A DNA stretch of 64,000 nucleotides. Origin: Serratia plymuthica. GTDB lineage: Bacteria > Pseudomonadota > Gammaproteobacteria > Enterobacterales > Enterobacteriaceae. Each line of letters begins with the position of its first letter. Position 1 is the first letter of the stretch. The stretch spans positions 1,922,001-1,986,000 of the forward strand of contig NZ_CP068771.1 in the NCBI RefSeq assembly GCF_018336935.1, in the 5' to 3' direction. A program made the translations under genes and the position numbers. The notes beneath the pieces are model-generated. The model was not told the origin of the DNA. It made no database searches and saw nothing but the letters and a program-made list of their open reading frames with translations. Positions 51,050 through 58,432 of the stretch are shown piece after piece.

Positions 51050-51664
51050 ATGGAATTTGAAATGGAACAGGAAAATAATAAACTAGTCTACGGTATTGGT
51101 ACTAACGATCTAGCTCGCAAGAAACAAAAACAAATTGAAATCGGACTAATTACACCTGAGTTTCGAAAAGATTGCTATAAGGCGTGGAACAGTCGTTTAG
51201 CGGCACAGAAGAAGGGGAAAGCCACTGTTTGCACTGAATGGCTTACTTACTCTAACTTCACACGCTGGTGGCTAGACACTCACATTGAAGACTGGTGCAT
51301 TGACAAAGATTGGCTTACTGGTGGGAAAGAGTACTCTCCAAGTAATTGCGTTTGGATTCCGAATAAGATCAATTGTCTGATGTGTGATGGTCGTAAGAAA
51401 AGTAACAGTTTGCCAATGGGAGTGTCTCATAACAATGATAGTTATTGTGCGAAATGTTGGGTTGGTGGACTTCACGTAAATAAAACTTTCAAATGTCCCA
51501 ATCAAGCCCACAGACAGTGGCAAGAGTGGAAGATTGAAGAGATTGATAATGTGATCTCGCAATTCAGTACTGAACCACGTTTAGATAGTCGTATTATCGA
51601 CCGTCTCATTGAAGTAAGAGATAGTATCCAATCTGATTACGACAACAATATGAAAACGCAATAA
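51050..51664 (+). CDS. HNH/AP2-like nuclease protein of phage type
   Basis: A 204-residue protein. Its central part GGKEYSPSNCVWIPNKINCL resembles the stretch in phage free-standing HNH endonucleases where 'YSPENC.FVP..VN' precedes an AP2-like DNA-binding domain. Then LPMGVSHNNDSYCAKCWVGGLHVNK, followed by PNQAHRQWQEWK, is the AP2-like part. Trp-rich N-terminal region (TEWLTYSNFTRWWLDTHIEDWCIDKDWL). Several CxxC-like pairs could bind zinc. Likely a homing-type or relic nuclease; whether catalytic His residues remain is unclear. Start at 51050 or 51062. Confidence 0.6.
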   Translation: MEFEMEQENNKLVYGIGTNDLARKKQKQIEIGLITPEFRKDCYKAWNSRLAAQKKGKATVCTEWLTYSNFTRWWLDTHIEDWCIDKDWLTGGKEYSPSNCVWIPNKINCLMCDGRKKSNSLPMGVSHNNDSYCAKCWVGGLHVNKTFKCPNQAHRQWQEWKIEEIDNVISQFSTEPRLDSRIIDRLIEVRDSIQSDYDNNMKTQ

Positions 51665-51733
51665 AATAAAGCCCGGACGTGGGGCTTGTTTTTGGGAAAA
51701 TAAAAAACCAACTAAACTATTTATGGGTATATA

Positions 51734-52207
51734 ATGGCAGGAAAACAACAAAAAACAGATAACTCAAAATTCATTAGCATTGCTGGTAATAACCATAAGT
51801 ACTCAGACCTTACCACAGAGGGTAAATCCATAGTTATTGATGTTATTAGTAAATGTGCAGGCAAGAAAGGATACCCAAAAGAAAAAGTATACTTCGTACT
51901 ATTCAATTGTACTGAAATTAGCAGGGATAGGGTTAAGTACTGGCTCCAGTACTACTACGGGAAAACTAGTGGTGATTCGGCACCTACAGAGGACACAGTA
52001 CGCAAGTTTCTAACTATCACCAAGCAGCTATCGGCGGCAATGGTTGATGCTCATACTAAAGGTGTGAAGTTATTTAAAAATTCAAAAGACGGTCACTGTT
52101 ATTTAACGCCAGTACAGAAATATCGAATCGATAAAATATATAATGACGGCGGATCGGCAGAAGAAATGATAGTACTGATTCAGAAAATGATTGATGATGC
52201 GAAGTGA
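51734..52207 (+). CDS. Hypothetical protein (157 aa)
   Basis: A 157-residue mixed alpha/beta protein with a basic N-terminus (MAGKQQKTDNSKFISIAGNN) and Tyr/Lys-rich middle (DRVKYWLQYYYGKTSGD), ending in a helical stretch (MIVLIQKMIDDAK). It could bind nucleic acid, but I see no motif that proves a function. Preceded by a GGGTAT site and followed by a 640-bp gap carrying direct repeats. Confidence 0.55.
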   Translation: MAGKQQKTDNSKFISIAGNNHKYSDLTTEGKSIVIDVISKCAGKKGYPKEKVYFVLFNCTEISRDRVKYWLQYYYGKTSGDSAPTEDTVRKFLTITKQLSAAMVDAHTKGVKLFKNSKDGHCYLTPVQKYRIDKIYNDGGSAEEMIVLIQKMIDDAK

Positions 52208-52230
52208 TTTACTTTATGTTGCGACCACCT

Positions 52231-52288
52231 TACTTCGCAAGATGGTGGTTTACTTCGCAAGATGGTGTGTTTACTTCACATGATAACA
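52231..52288 (+). repeat. Tandem 20-bp direct repeats (iteron-like)
   Basis: TACTTCGCAAGATGGTGGTT (52231-52250), TACTTCGCAAGATGGTGTGT (52251-52270), and a degenerate third copy TACTTCACATGATAACA (52272-52288). The core CGCAAGATG recurs inverted at 52342-52350. Iteron-like spacing; a protein-binding array is likely. Confidence 0.65.
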
Positions 52289-52728
52289 AAATAAATCGTA
52301 GTAAAATCAATTGTTTGCGTTCAGATTGTGGTGTCAATTCGCATCTTGCGACGTTATATTAATATTACTCTTACTCAAAATTTTATAATAAACAATCGCC
52401 AAGTAAACTTGTCGTAGTCAAAGCTCGTAAACTCGCTTTAACTAAGAAAAATTAAATAGGGATTAAACTTGCGTTTTTTCCCTTTCGGTCAAAAGAACGC
52501 GGCATTTTGATTTTTTTAAAATAATTTATTAGTTATTGAAAAGAACTAAAATAATTTTGGGTATTTTAAATGACTTATTAGTAGCTACGCACTTCGTTTG
52601 TTTAGGGATCGGGCTGTTGAAAGCCCTTAGATAAAAACTACTCAAAATAACTACTGAAAAGACAGTAAGTAGAAAAGACAAGTCGTCGCCCCCGTTCGTG
52701 AGTAGGGAAGTCCAATGATTCGCCGGGC

Positions 52729-52779
52729 AGTACTAACGCGAAGCCACCCCCGATCAATTACAACCCCTCATGATAGTGA
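52729..52779 (+). repeat. Copy 1 of a repeated segment beginning AGTACTAACGCGAAGCCA
   Basis: The first 18 bases are identical to those at 55958; the following ~35 are similar with small gaps (both contain CCGATC-AATT-like and CATGATAGTGA / CTATGATGGTGA). Confidence 0.6.
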
Positions 52780-52853
52780 TTTCGACATGCAGCACTGGCA
52801 CTTGCATGAGACAATGATAAAGTACTGCAATGTTCAACTTCAAAGGACAATAG

Positions 52854-53315
52854 ATGATCGAGTTCGCGAGCAAGTACAAAGATTTGCTTACTATTAGTTT
52901 TAGTGCGTTATCATTCATAATTGCATGTACTGCATTGTTCTTCTCGGCAAGAACTGCTCTGCGAGACAGATCGAAACTATTGATCACCGCACGTACAGTA
53001 GCGGAGCCGTTCTACAAAAAGGTCTATAAAATTGAGGTTAAAGTTACAAATATAGGTAGACGAATTGCCGCAATAGAAGGTGTGCAATGCCATTATGAGC
53101 AAGGCTATACCTGTCGTGACTATATCGAGGAAGGAATTCATCTGAAGGAAAAAGAGAGGGTGGTACTCGATGTGGAAAGGCGTAGCACTATTCTCAATGG
53201 AGATGAAGGTGACGTCTATCAACTTGAAGATATCACTGTGTTAGATACTCAAGGGAAAGAGTACCGAATTAAGAACTCCAAAAAACTAGTAGAAAGATTA
53301 ATAGCAGAGGGATGA
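52854..53315 (+). CDS. Single-TM protein with a soluble beta-type domain (153 aa)
   Basis: A 153-residue protein with one N-terminal TM helix (LLTISFSALSFIIACTALFFSA), a basic stop-transfer (RTALRDRSK), then a strand-rich domain (YKIEVKVTNIGRRIAAIEGVQC, TILNGDEGDVYQLEDITVLD). Such anchor plus beta-domain proteins are common in mobile elements, with no known function. An AGG-rich site precedes the ATG. It is followed after 7 nt by a multi-TM gene, probably one operon. Confidence 0.65.
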   Translation: MIEFASKYKDLLTISFSALSFIIACTALFFSARTALRDRSKLLITARTVAEPFYKKVYKIEVKVTNIGRRIAAIEGVQCHYEQGYTCRDYIEEGIHLKEKERVVLDVERRSTILNGDEGDVYQLEDITVLDTQGKEYRIKNSKKLVERLIAEG

Positions 53316-53322
53316 CTTAGCT

Positions 53323-54039
53323 ATGGCATTAAATTGGAATGGAATAAAAAACATAGCAGATATTACTAAAATTACCATTTTTGCGTACTCATGCTATTTC
53401 TTCTTTAGGATGGGAGAGGCTGTTTTTTATGGCTATCCATTCAGTTACATCAGTGTAGATTCATCTAGTTTGTTTTCAGTACTGATAAAGTCATTAATTG
53501 CATTGTTATTTGCTTTCGCAATGATAAAGACTGCAATGAAATCATCACAAGGTGCTATTTGGAATACTTTTCTAGTACTTATTAGCTTGGTAGTACTTTC
53601 CGTAATGATGTATCTTAAAGATAGAAACTTACATGAGGTATCAACTGTTTTTGTTTTTTATATTATAATTTACTATTCATTGTTTTCCATTGCCGATTCA
53701 ATAAGAGAACTCAACAAAACTGATGAGGGAAACGTGCAAGGCAGGGGGCTGTTAAAGGCTGTATTTTATTCTTGGGTTATTTGTTTCGCGTTAGGGAATT
53801 ATTACTATGGTTTCGCACCTAATGGGTTATATCAGGATAAGGATGGACGTGTAATTATAGCTCAATACAATGACAAGTACATAATGAAAAAGTGTCAAAG
53901 TAATGGAGTTATGGCGACATATATAGCTGACATTCCAGATGGTATGTTAACTCCAGTACCGGAAAACTATTTTGATAGAGAATTTTTGAAAGCGAAATGT
54001 AAAGTACACTCAAGTACGCATGATAAAAAAATTGAATAA
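53323..54039 (+). CDS. Multi-TM membrane protein (238 aa)
   Basis: A 238-residue protein with about five TM helices (ITIFAYSCYFFFRMG, LFSVLIKSLIALLFAFAMI, FLVLISLVVLSVMMYL, VSTVFVFYIIIYYSLFSIA, AVFYSWVICFALGNYYYG) and a soluble C-terminal ~60 residues. It overlaps no other gene and is separated by 7 nt from the single-TM gene upstream, so the two may form a complex. Unknown family. Confidence 0.65.
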   Translation: MALNWNGIKNIADITKITIFAYSCYFFFRMGEAVFYGYPFSYISVDSSSLFSVLIKSLIALLFAFAMIKTAMKSSQGAIWNTFLVLISLVVLSVMMYLKDRNLHEVSTVFVFYIIIYYSLFSIADSIRELNKTDEGNVQGRGLLKAVFYSWVICFALGNYYYGFAPNGLYQDKDGRVIIAQYNDKYIMKKCQSNGVMATYIADIPDGMLTPVPENYFDREFLKAKCKVHSSTHDKKIE

Positions 54040-54114
54040 TGATAGTGATGTTGACATATGGACAGTAAAAAAATGACATTATATGGTTAAACTGCGAGCA
54101 ACTATGAGGGTGGA

Positions 54115-54336
54115 ATGATGATCGACTTCCTTGATATCGTTGATTTTGACCCACCGAGCTACAAACTGAAGCAGAATGAAAATGGTAACTGGGAAGCGAG
54201 ACGCACAAGTAATTCATGGTGCGTAGAATTTACTAACCTTTACCGTAACATACGAGACAACTACGAACTGATCCTAACACATCCCAAAAATCCTCGCTTT
54301 GATGAGGATGTTGATTATATTATATTCAGGAAATAA
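54115..54336 (+). CDS. Hypothetical protein (73 aa)
   Basis: A 73-residue acidic soluble protein (MMIDFLDIVDFDPPSYKLKQ...ARRTSNSWCVEFTNLYRNIRDNYELIL). A good ribosome site (GAGGGTGGA) precedes the double ATG. No family recognised. Confidence 0.55.
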   Translation: MMIDFLDIVDFDPPSYKLKQNENGNWEARRTSNSWCVEFTNLYRNIRDNYELILTHPKNPRFDEDVDYIIFRK

Positions 54337-54389
54337 TTAGCGGTAAAATAGTTTCACACTACACGCAAAAAACACTCTGGAGAGTCTAA

Positions 54390-54755
54390 ATGAGTCTTGA
54401 AATTTCTTTTGTTTCAGATCATGGAAACATTTCCATGGAGAGGATAGTGTTACGCTCCAATTCAAACGGAGTATTATTATGGAATTACTTACTATCGGAT
54501 AGTACTTATCATAGTGATGGTACTGTTTCTAATAAACTGCGTCACGTGTTCGATTTTGACTCTCTAACCGCAATTACTTTGAATGATGGGGATTTAATAA
54601 TTCTTTATACTTGTAAAGGTAATGATAGTGTCTATGAACATGAAGGTGTGAAGATTTATTCGATACATTGGGGCTTAAATGAAACAGTATGGAACAAAAA
54701 TGGCGATGAGGCTGTGTTGATTAAAGCCGAATCTAGAGCTAAAAAGAAAGTCTAA
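54390..54755 (+). CDS. Hypothetical protein (121 aa)
   Basis: A 121-residue strand-rich soluble protein (MSLEISFVSDHGNISMERIVLRSNSNGVLLWNYLL...) with a lysine-rich tail (ESRAKKKV). Ribosome site CTGGAGAG. It converges with the minus-strand block that follows. Function unknown. Confidence 0.55.
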   Translation: MSLEISFVSDHGNISMERIVLRSNSNGVLLWNYLLSDSTYHSDGTVSNKLRHVFDFDSLTAITLNDGDLIILYTCKGNDSVYEHEGVKIYSIHWGLNETVWNKNGDEAVLIKAESRAKKKV

Positions 54756-54811
54756 TAATTTAACGGCGAGGGTATGTAACCAATACCCTCATCAGAAACA
54801 TACGATTTTAA

Positions 54812-55553
54812 CTAACTCTGAAAAAGCTTATGTACTTTTACCGTCATAAGTTCATCGTAATATGAATCTAGTTTTTTAGATGCTTCTTCTTTAAGACCAT
54901 AGATATCTGCCATAGTGATCTTAGAAAATGAATTGATATCTTTGAATTGAATTTTATACATCAAGTACTGTTCATCTGGATGCTTAGATCTTAAGAATTG
55001 TTGTACTGTAAGGATGAAAATCGCAGAGGCAGTATGAAATCTAATTAAACAGTTGCATATTTTTTCAAGTTGTTCTTTATCGGATATAATTATTCCGAGT
55101 CGTTCAATAGAAAGAATTTCTCGTTTTAGTCTAATGGCTGAGGTTCTTGATTTTTTTTATTTTGTCATATTCGACTTTGGATTGTTCAATATATAATTCA
55201 AGTACTTCATCACGAAACTCATTTAATTGTTCTATTCTAGATGAAAACTTAGTTATACGCTCTTTACTATCCATTGCATCACTATACTGTTCATCAAGTT
55301 TAGAAATTTTTTCAATGGCAGCTTCTAGTCCTTTGGTTTTAGTTTGTGTTTTCAGCCAGTCTTTAGCTTTATAAGCAGCATAAAAAGCAGAGAATGCCAT
55401 AATAAAATTCGCTAAAACTAATAGCCAATCAGTTAAGGAGCCAAGTTCCATCTTCTTATCCGTGCTGTAGTATAGAGTACTGATCAATAGCAGTACTAAA
55501 ATAGAGAGCAGTACTATAACTAAACTAATTATAATTCTATTAGCCCATTTCAT
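54812..55553 (-). pseudogene. AKDW-family membrane protein gene with a +1 frameshift at an A8 run
   Basis: The frame starting at 55553 encodes 140 residues: one TM helix (LVIVLLSILVLLLISTLYY), DKKMELGSLTDWL, a second hydrophobic segment with FYAAYKAKDWLKTQ, then a helical region ending KIKKIKNLSH at 55131. Just before the end is an A8 run (minus strand, 55158-55151). Dropping one A lets the frame continue to 54812, giving 246 residues; the continuation aligns in pattern with the C-terminal parts of the two paralogues upstream. It is therefore a frameshifted gene or one that uses slippage. The start overlaps the hha stop (ATGA). Confidence 0.7.
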
Positions 55554-55753
55554 CTAACGTACTTCCAAACGGTAGGGGGGATTTTGTCGTACAACTTCCC
55601 CATTGTAAGTTCTGCAAGTCGATGATCAGACGCGGCGTAGAAGGTTTCAAGTTCATCATTAGATAGTTCGTACTTATTCTTATCAATTACTTTTTCAAGG
55701 GTATCAATACTGATGCAGCGGCGAAGCTGCATTATCCAATCTTGTTTGGTCAT
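55550..55753 (-). CDS. Hha/YmoA-family nucleoid co-regulator
   Basis: A 67-residue protein matching Hha/YmoA closely: [20 protein letters not shown], then [44 protein letters not shown]. Known role: Hha-type proteins bind H-NS and StpA and sharpen silencing of AT-rich, horizontally acquired genes, including those of conjugative plasmids. Its presence on an AT-rich island suggests the element manages its own silencing. Its stop overlaps (ATGA) the start of the following membrane-protein gene. Confidence 0.92.
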   Translation of the reverse strand: MTKQDWIMQLRRCISIDTLEKVIDKNKYELSNDELETFYAASDHRLAELTMGKLYDKIPPTVWKYVR

Positions 55754-55858
55754 AGAGTCTCTGTGTTGTCTTGAACGAGAATACTTTGTACTGATTCTAC
55801 ACTAAGGTTAAGATACTGGCGATACTACTACAGTACAGAAAAAACAAGGACGACACAT

Positions 55859-55990
55859 ATGAGAAGAACTCTATTAGTACTGGCTATGTTATCTCCAGTA
55901 CTTCACGCAGCAACCATACCTAACTTCTCGTGTGAAGACATACGCTGTGCATCGTATAGTACTAACGCGAAGCCAACCCGATCTAATTGA
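55859..55990 (+). CDS. Small secreted cysteine-containing protein (43 aa)
   Basis: A 43-residue frame with a good signal peptide (MRRTLLVLAMLSPVLHA) and a short mature part ATIPNFSCEDIRCASYSTNA plus seven residues. The FSCED-RCASYST pattern recalls the start of small excalibur-like exported proteins, here cut short, so it may be a truncated copy. AAGGA lies 10 nt before the ATG. Its 3' end is made of the repeated segment also found at 52729. Confidence 0.5.
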   Translation: MRRTLLVLAMLSPVLHAATIPNFSCEDIRCASYSTNAKPTRSN

Positions 55991-56008
55991 GCTGCCCTAT
56001 GATGGTGA
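55958..56008 (+). repeat. Copy 2 of the repeated segment beginning AGTACTAACGCGAAGCCA
   Basis: 18 identical bases shared with 52729-52746, then diverged similarity. It lies at the 3' end of the small secreted-protein frame and may mark a recombination boundary between cargo modules. Confidence 0.6.
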
Positions 56009-56050
56009 AATTAAAGCCGCAATATTGCGGCTTGTTAAACGCATAGCGTA

Positions 56051-56560
56051 CTAGGAGAAGGAAAATAAGTTTTTAATATCCGCATCCAAATTCTTTTTGA
56101 ATCCATCGACTTTGAGATATTGCTGATCTAGATTCGCTCTTGCTTCTTTAAACATATTAATATCATCAAGTCGTAAAGCACTATAAAACTTCAGGCAAAG
56201 ATTATAAAATCTAACTAGATCTTTAAAATGCTGTTCAAGCTCCACTTTGCTCTTTATATTAAATCTTCTACAAGCCTTTAATCTATCTTGTAATGGCAAT
56301 ACAGTATATACGTGATCTTCAATATTCTTTATCGTGGTATGGAATTCATCATCTGTTCTTTTCAACTTTGACATATAGAAGTAAAAGCGATTCATTTCTA
56401 AAACTACTGTATCGTAATCTGCCATTAATTTTGCAACATGATCATAGCCAGCTGAATTGTGTTTGTCTTTAATCCAATCTTTAGCATTGAAGGCTGCATA
56501 AACAGCAGCCCCAGCCATCGTCCAATCTGCTATTGTACCTGTAATATCATACCAAGCCAT
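56051..56560 (-). CDS. AKDW-family protein (169 aa)
   Basis: A 169-residue protein that opens directly with the family's second hydrophobic segment (ITGTIADWTMAGAAVYAAFNAKDWIKDKHN), lacking the preceding TM helix of its paralogues. A long helical domain follows (LEMNRFYFYMSKLKRTDDEF, RFNIKSKVELEQHFKDLVRFY). It shares the YAAxxAKDW signature and the C-terminal pattern with genes at 54812-55553 and 56573-57958. Ribosome site AAGGAG overlaps the upstream gene's stop (12-nt gap), so it is translationally coupled to the 461-aa gene. Function unknown. Confidence 0.7.
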   Translation of the reverse strand: MAWYDITGTIADWTMAGAAVYAAFNAKDWIKDKHNSAGYDHVAKLMADYDTVVLEMNRFYFYMSKLKRTDDEFHTTIKNIEDHVYTVLPLQDRLKACRRFNIKSKVELEQHFKDLVRFYNLCLKFYSALRLDDINMFKEARANLDQQYLKVDGFKKNLDADIKNLFSFS

Positions 56561-56572
56561 ATAATATGCTCC

Positions 56573-57958
56573 TTAATCAATAAACAAATCAGCATAGTGT
56601 TTAATTATTTTACTGTGCGATGTACGAACGGTTTTGTACTTTTTGCTTAGCTCTCGATCATACTCAAAACTATTATTTAATCTATTTTGAGTGTCATAAG
56701 CTCCAATTGATAATGCATCTCTAATTGTATAAGATAAATTTAAATGTGCTTCAATTATTGCATAAAATTCATTCTTGTTTTTTGGTTTCAATCCCCAGAG
56801 CTCCATTCTTGCCATGTCAGATCTTAGAGATATTGTATTTTTCCTATAGATAGACTCTCTATCACGCAAGTTTCCCCAGCGTTTTGCAAAGCTATTTTTT
56901 TCACCTTGAATATCAGGATCGGTGTTAATAATGTGTTTCACATCAGTGTGAAGATATAAAGATTCTTGCTGTAATCTACAGAAATTATCTATTATTTCAT
57001 CTGCGAACTTTACTTTACGATCGTTTAATTTAGGTGAAAGCCAGTCTTTGGCATTAACGGCTGCATAAACAGCTGCACCAGCCATGCAGCTGTTTGCACC
57101 TGCACTTAGCCAATCAGTCAATGAACCTATTTCCATTTTCTTATCCGAGTTATAAAGAATAACACCAATCAATAGCAGTACTATAAGAGTGAGTAGTACT
57201 ATAACAAGTCCGGTGATTATTCGATTAGCCCATTTCATATGGAATTTTTCTGAAAGGTAATTTTTTGTATTTTTAATTTTTGTGGATTTCACTCTTCTAA
57301 TGTTGAATGTTATATCTATATCTGTATTTTTTGATCTTTTCAAAGACTTCCATAAATAAACCCCAGTTGTTATGCCTATGAAAGCCAAACCTATTAGCAT
57401 GAAGTTTACTGATATATATGACATGCTATATATACTAATGCCAAACCAAACAAAAGTAATAGATAATACTATAATTTCATTTGATAGTGATATTGAGTGT
57501 CTTATATTACCTTTGACGATGTTTAATTTATAAATATTTCCTGAAAAATAAGGTTCAAGTATATCAATATGTCTCTCCCAATTTTCCTGCCACTGTTTCC
57601 CACTAAGGCAGGTGATTAAAAATTGTAGACTAATAAAATAACCGAGCACGCTTGCACAAAACAAAAATGACAGTAGTTCTTTGGCAATCTTACCATCCTT
57701 TAAAAACGCAGCAGAGACAACACCACAAATTGCGACTAGTACTGATATGAGTGTCCAAAAATATGACGCCCGCTTCCAGTATAATTCAATTTCAAATTTG
57801 CGAATGTCATGAGCCTTATTATAAGCCTCTTCAATTTTTTTGTAGTCTTGCGTAGTGAATTTCTCCCCATCCGCGAGACTCTTCCCCAGTAAATGTTCAA
57901 AGTATTCTTTACTCTCAAGAGGGAAGGTATGATCAGTTAGTTTTGCATTATTTTCCAT
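56573..57958 (-). CDS. Two-part membrane protein: multi-TM N-terminal domain fused to an AKDW-family module (461 aa)
   Basis: Residues ~1-235 form a membrane domain: an N-terminal soluble helix region (AYNKAHDIRKFEIELYWKRA), TM helices (SYFWTLISVLVAICGVVSAAF, FLFCASVLGYFISLQFLITC), the motif SGKQWQENWERHIDILEPYF, and two more TM helices. This resembles a family sometimes called RipA-like octameric membrane proteins (low confidence). Residues 241-461 begin MKWANRII and repeat the AKDW module: TM helix, DKKMEIGSLTDWL, YAAVNAKDWL, then a helical C-terminal domain. About 68% identity over the first 66 residues to the 55553 gene suggests recent duplication. Function unknown. Confidence 0.7.
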   Translation of the reverse strand: MENNAKLTDHTFPLESKEYFEHLLGKSLADGEKFTTQDYKKIEEAYNKAHDIRKFEIELYWKRASYFWTLISVLVAICGVVSAAFLKDGKIAKELLSFLFCASVLGYFISLQFLITCLSGKQWQENWERHIDILEPYFSGNIYKLNIVKGNIRHSISLSNEIIVLSITFVWFGISIYSMSYISVNFMLIGLAFIGITTGVYLWKSLKRSKNTDIDITFNIRRVKSTKIKNTKNYLSEKFHMKWANRIITGLVIVLLTLIVLLLIGVILYNSDKKMEIGSLTDWLSAGANSCMAGAAVYAAVNAKDWLSPKLNDRKVKFADEIIDNFCRLQQESLYLHTDVKHIINTDPDIQGEKNSFAKRWGNLRDRESIYRKNTISLRSDMARMELWGLKPKNKNEFYAIIEAHLNLSYTIRDALSIGAYDTQNRLNNSFEYDRELSKKYKTVRTSHSKIIKHYADLFID

Positions 57959-57969
57959 GTTTTATTACC

Positions 57970-58068
57970 TCACATACTGCCATACAGTAGTCGGGTTAAT
58001 TTTTCACTAATATAGTACGGGAAGGTTGGTAGTGTAACAGCCACAGCTAAAGCAGTAATGGTGATCAT
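57970..58068 (-). CDS. Possible hydrophobic leader peptide (32 aa)
   Basis: A 32-codon frame directly upstream of the 461-aa gene: MITITALAVAVTLPTFPYYI, then SEKLTRLLYGSM. One hydrophobic segment. Its stop lies in GTGAGGT, the likely ribosome site of the 461-aa gene, which starts 11 nt later. It has no clear ribosome site of its own, so this is tentative. Confidence 0.3.
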   Translation of the reverse strand: MITITALAVAVTLPTFPYYISEKLTRLLYGSM

Positions 58069-58432
58069 GATAACGTCTATTCGTCTCACACCAAATTGTC
58101 CCCACCATTATATGTTTGATAGTATAGTACTATTGTCCGGTGGTACTAAACAATAAGGGCATCAACCTGAAGTAAAAAGTTAGTACCACCGGATAATCCA
58201 ACCTCCTGTACGCCTCTCTACGCGTTTTAAATCACACCACCTATATGATTACCTGGGTTTTCACTAAAACAGTTCACAGTGGCGTACACGTACGATATCA
58301 ATTTATTGATCGTTTAAAGTGATCAATTATCAATTATTGATCTGTAAATCCTATCAATGTAAGTGCTCGTCTGATATGATGCTTCCAGCCGTCAGCGGCC
58401 AATAAATAAAATAAAAATGTCTGGAGAACCTT
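58069..58432. other. Intergenic region with an inverted repeat
   Basis: About 360 bp between the minus-strand block and the following lipoprotein gene. It holds the inverted repeat at 58136-58193 and AT-rich promoter-like sequence. No gene seen. Confidence 0.45.
58136..58193. repeat. Perfect 14-bp inverted repeat with 30-bp spacer
   Basis: TCCGGTGGTACTAA (58136-58149) and TTAGTACCACCGGA (58180-58193). It could be a regulator site serving both flanking transcripts, or a tiny miniature-element-like insertion. No T tract follows either arm, so a terminator is unlikely. Confidence 0.7.

Larger units (their letters stand above)
52208..52853. other. Long non-coding stretch with repeats
   Basis: About 645 bp without a convincing gene. 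It holds tandem repeats (52231-52288), an inverted copy of their core (CATCTTGCG at 52342-52350), a terminator-like GGGCT-GTTGA-AGCCC hairpin (52609-52624), and one copy of a segment repeated at 55958. It could be a regulatory or replication-like region. Confidence 0.5.

Noticed and set aside
51272..51562. 96-codon minus-strand frame opposite the HNH-like gene
   Set aside because: Shadow of the plus-strand gene with phage-nuclease motifs.
52715..52897. 60-codon frame in the repeat-rich gap of the element
   Set aside because: Overlaps the better supported gene at 52854, and consists partly of the repeated segment; no ribosome site.
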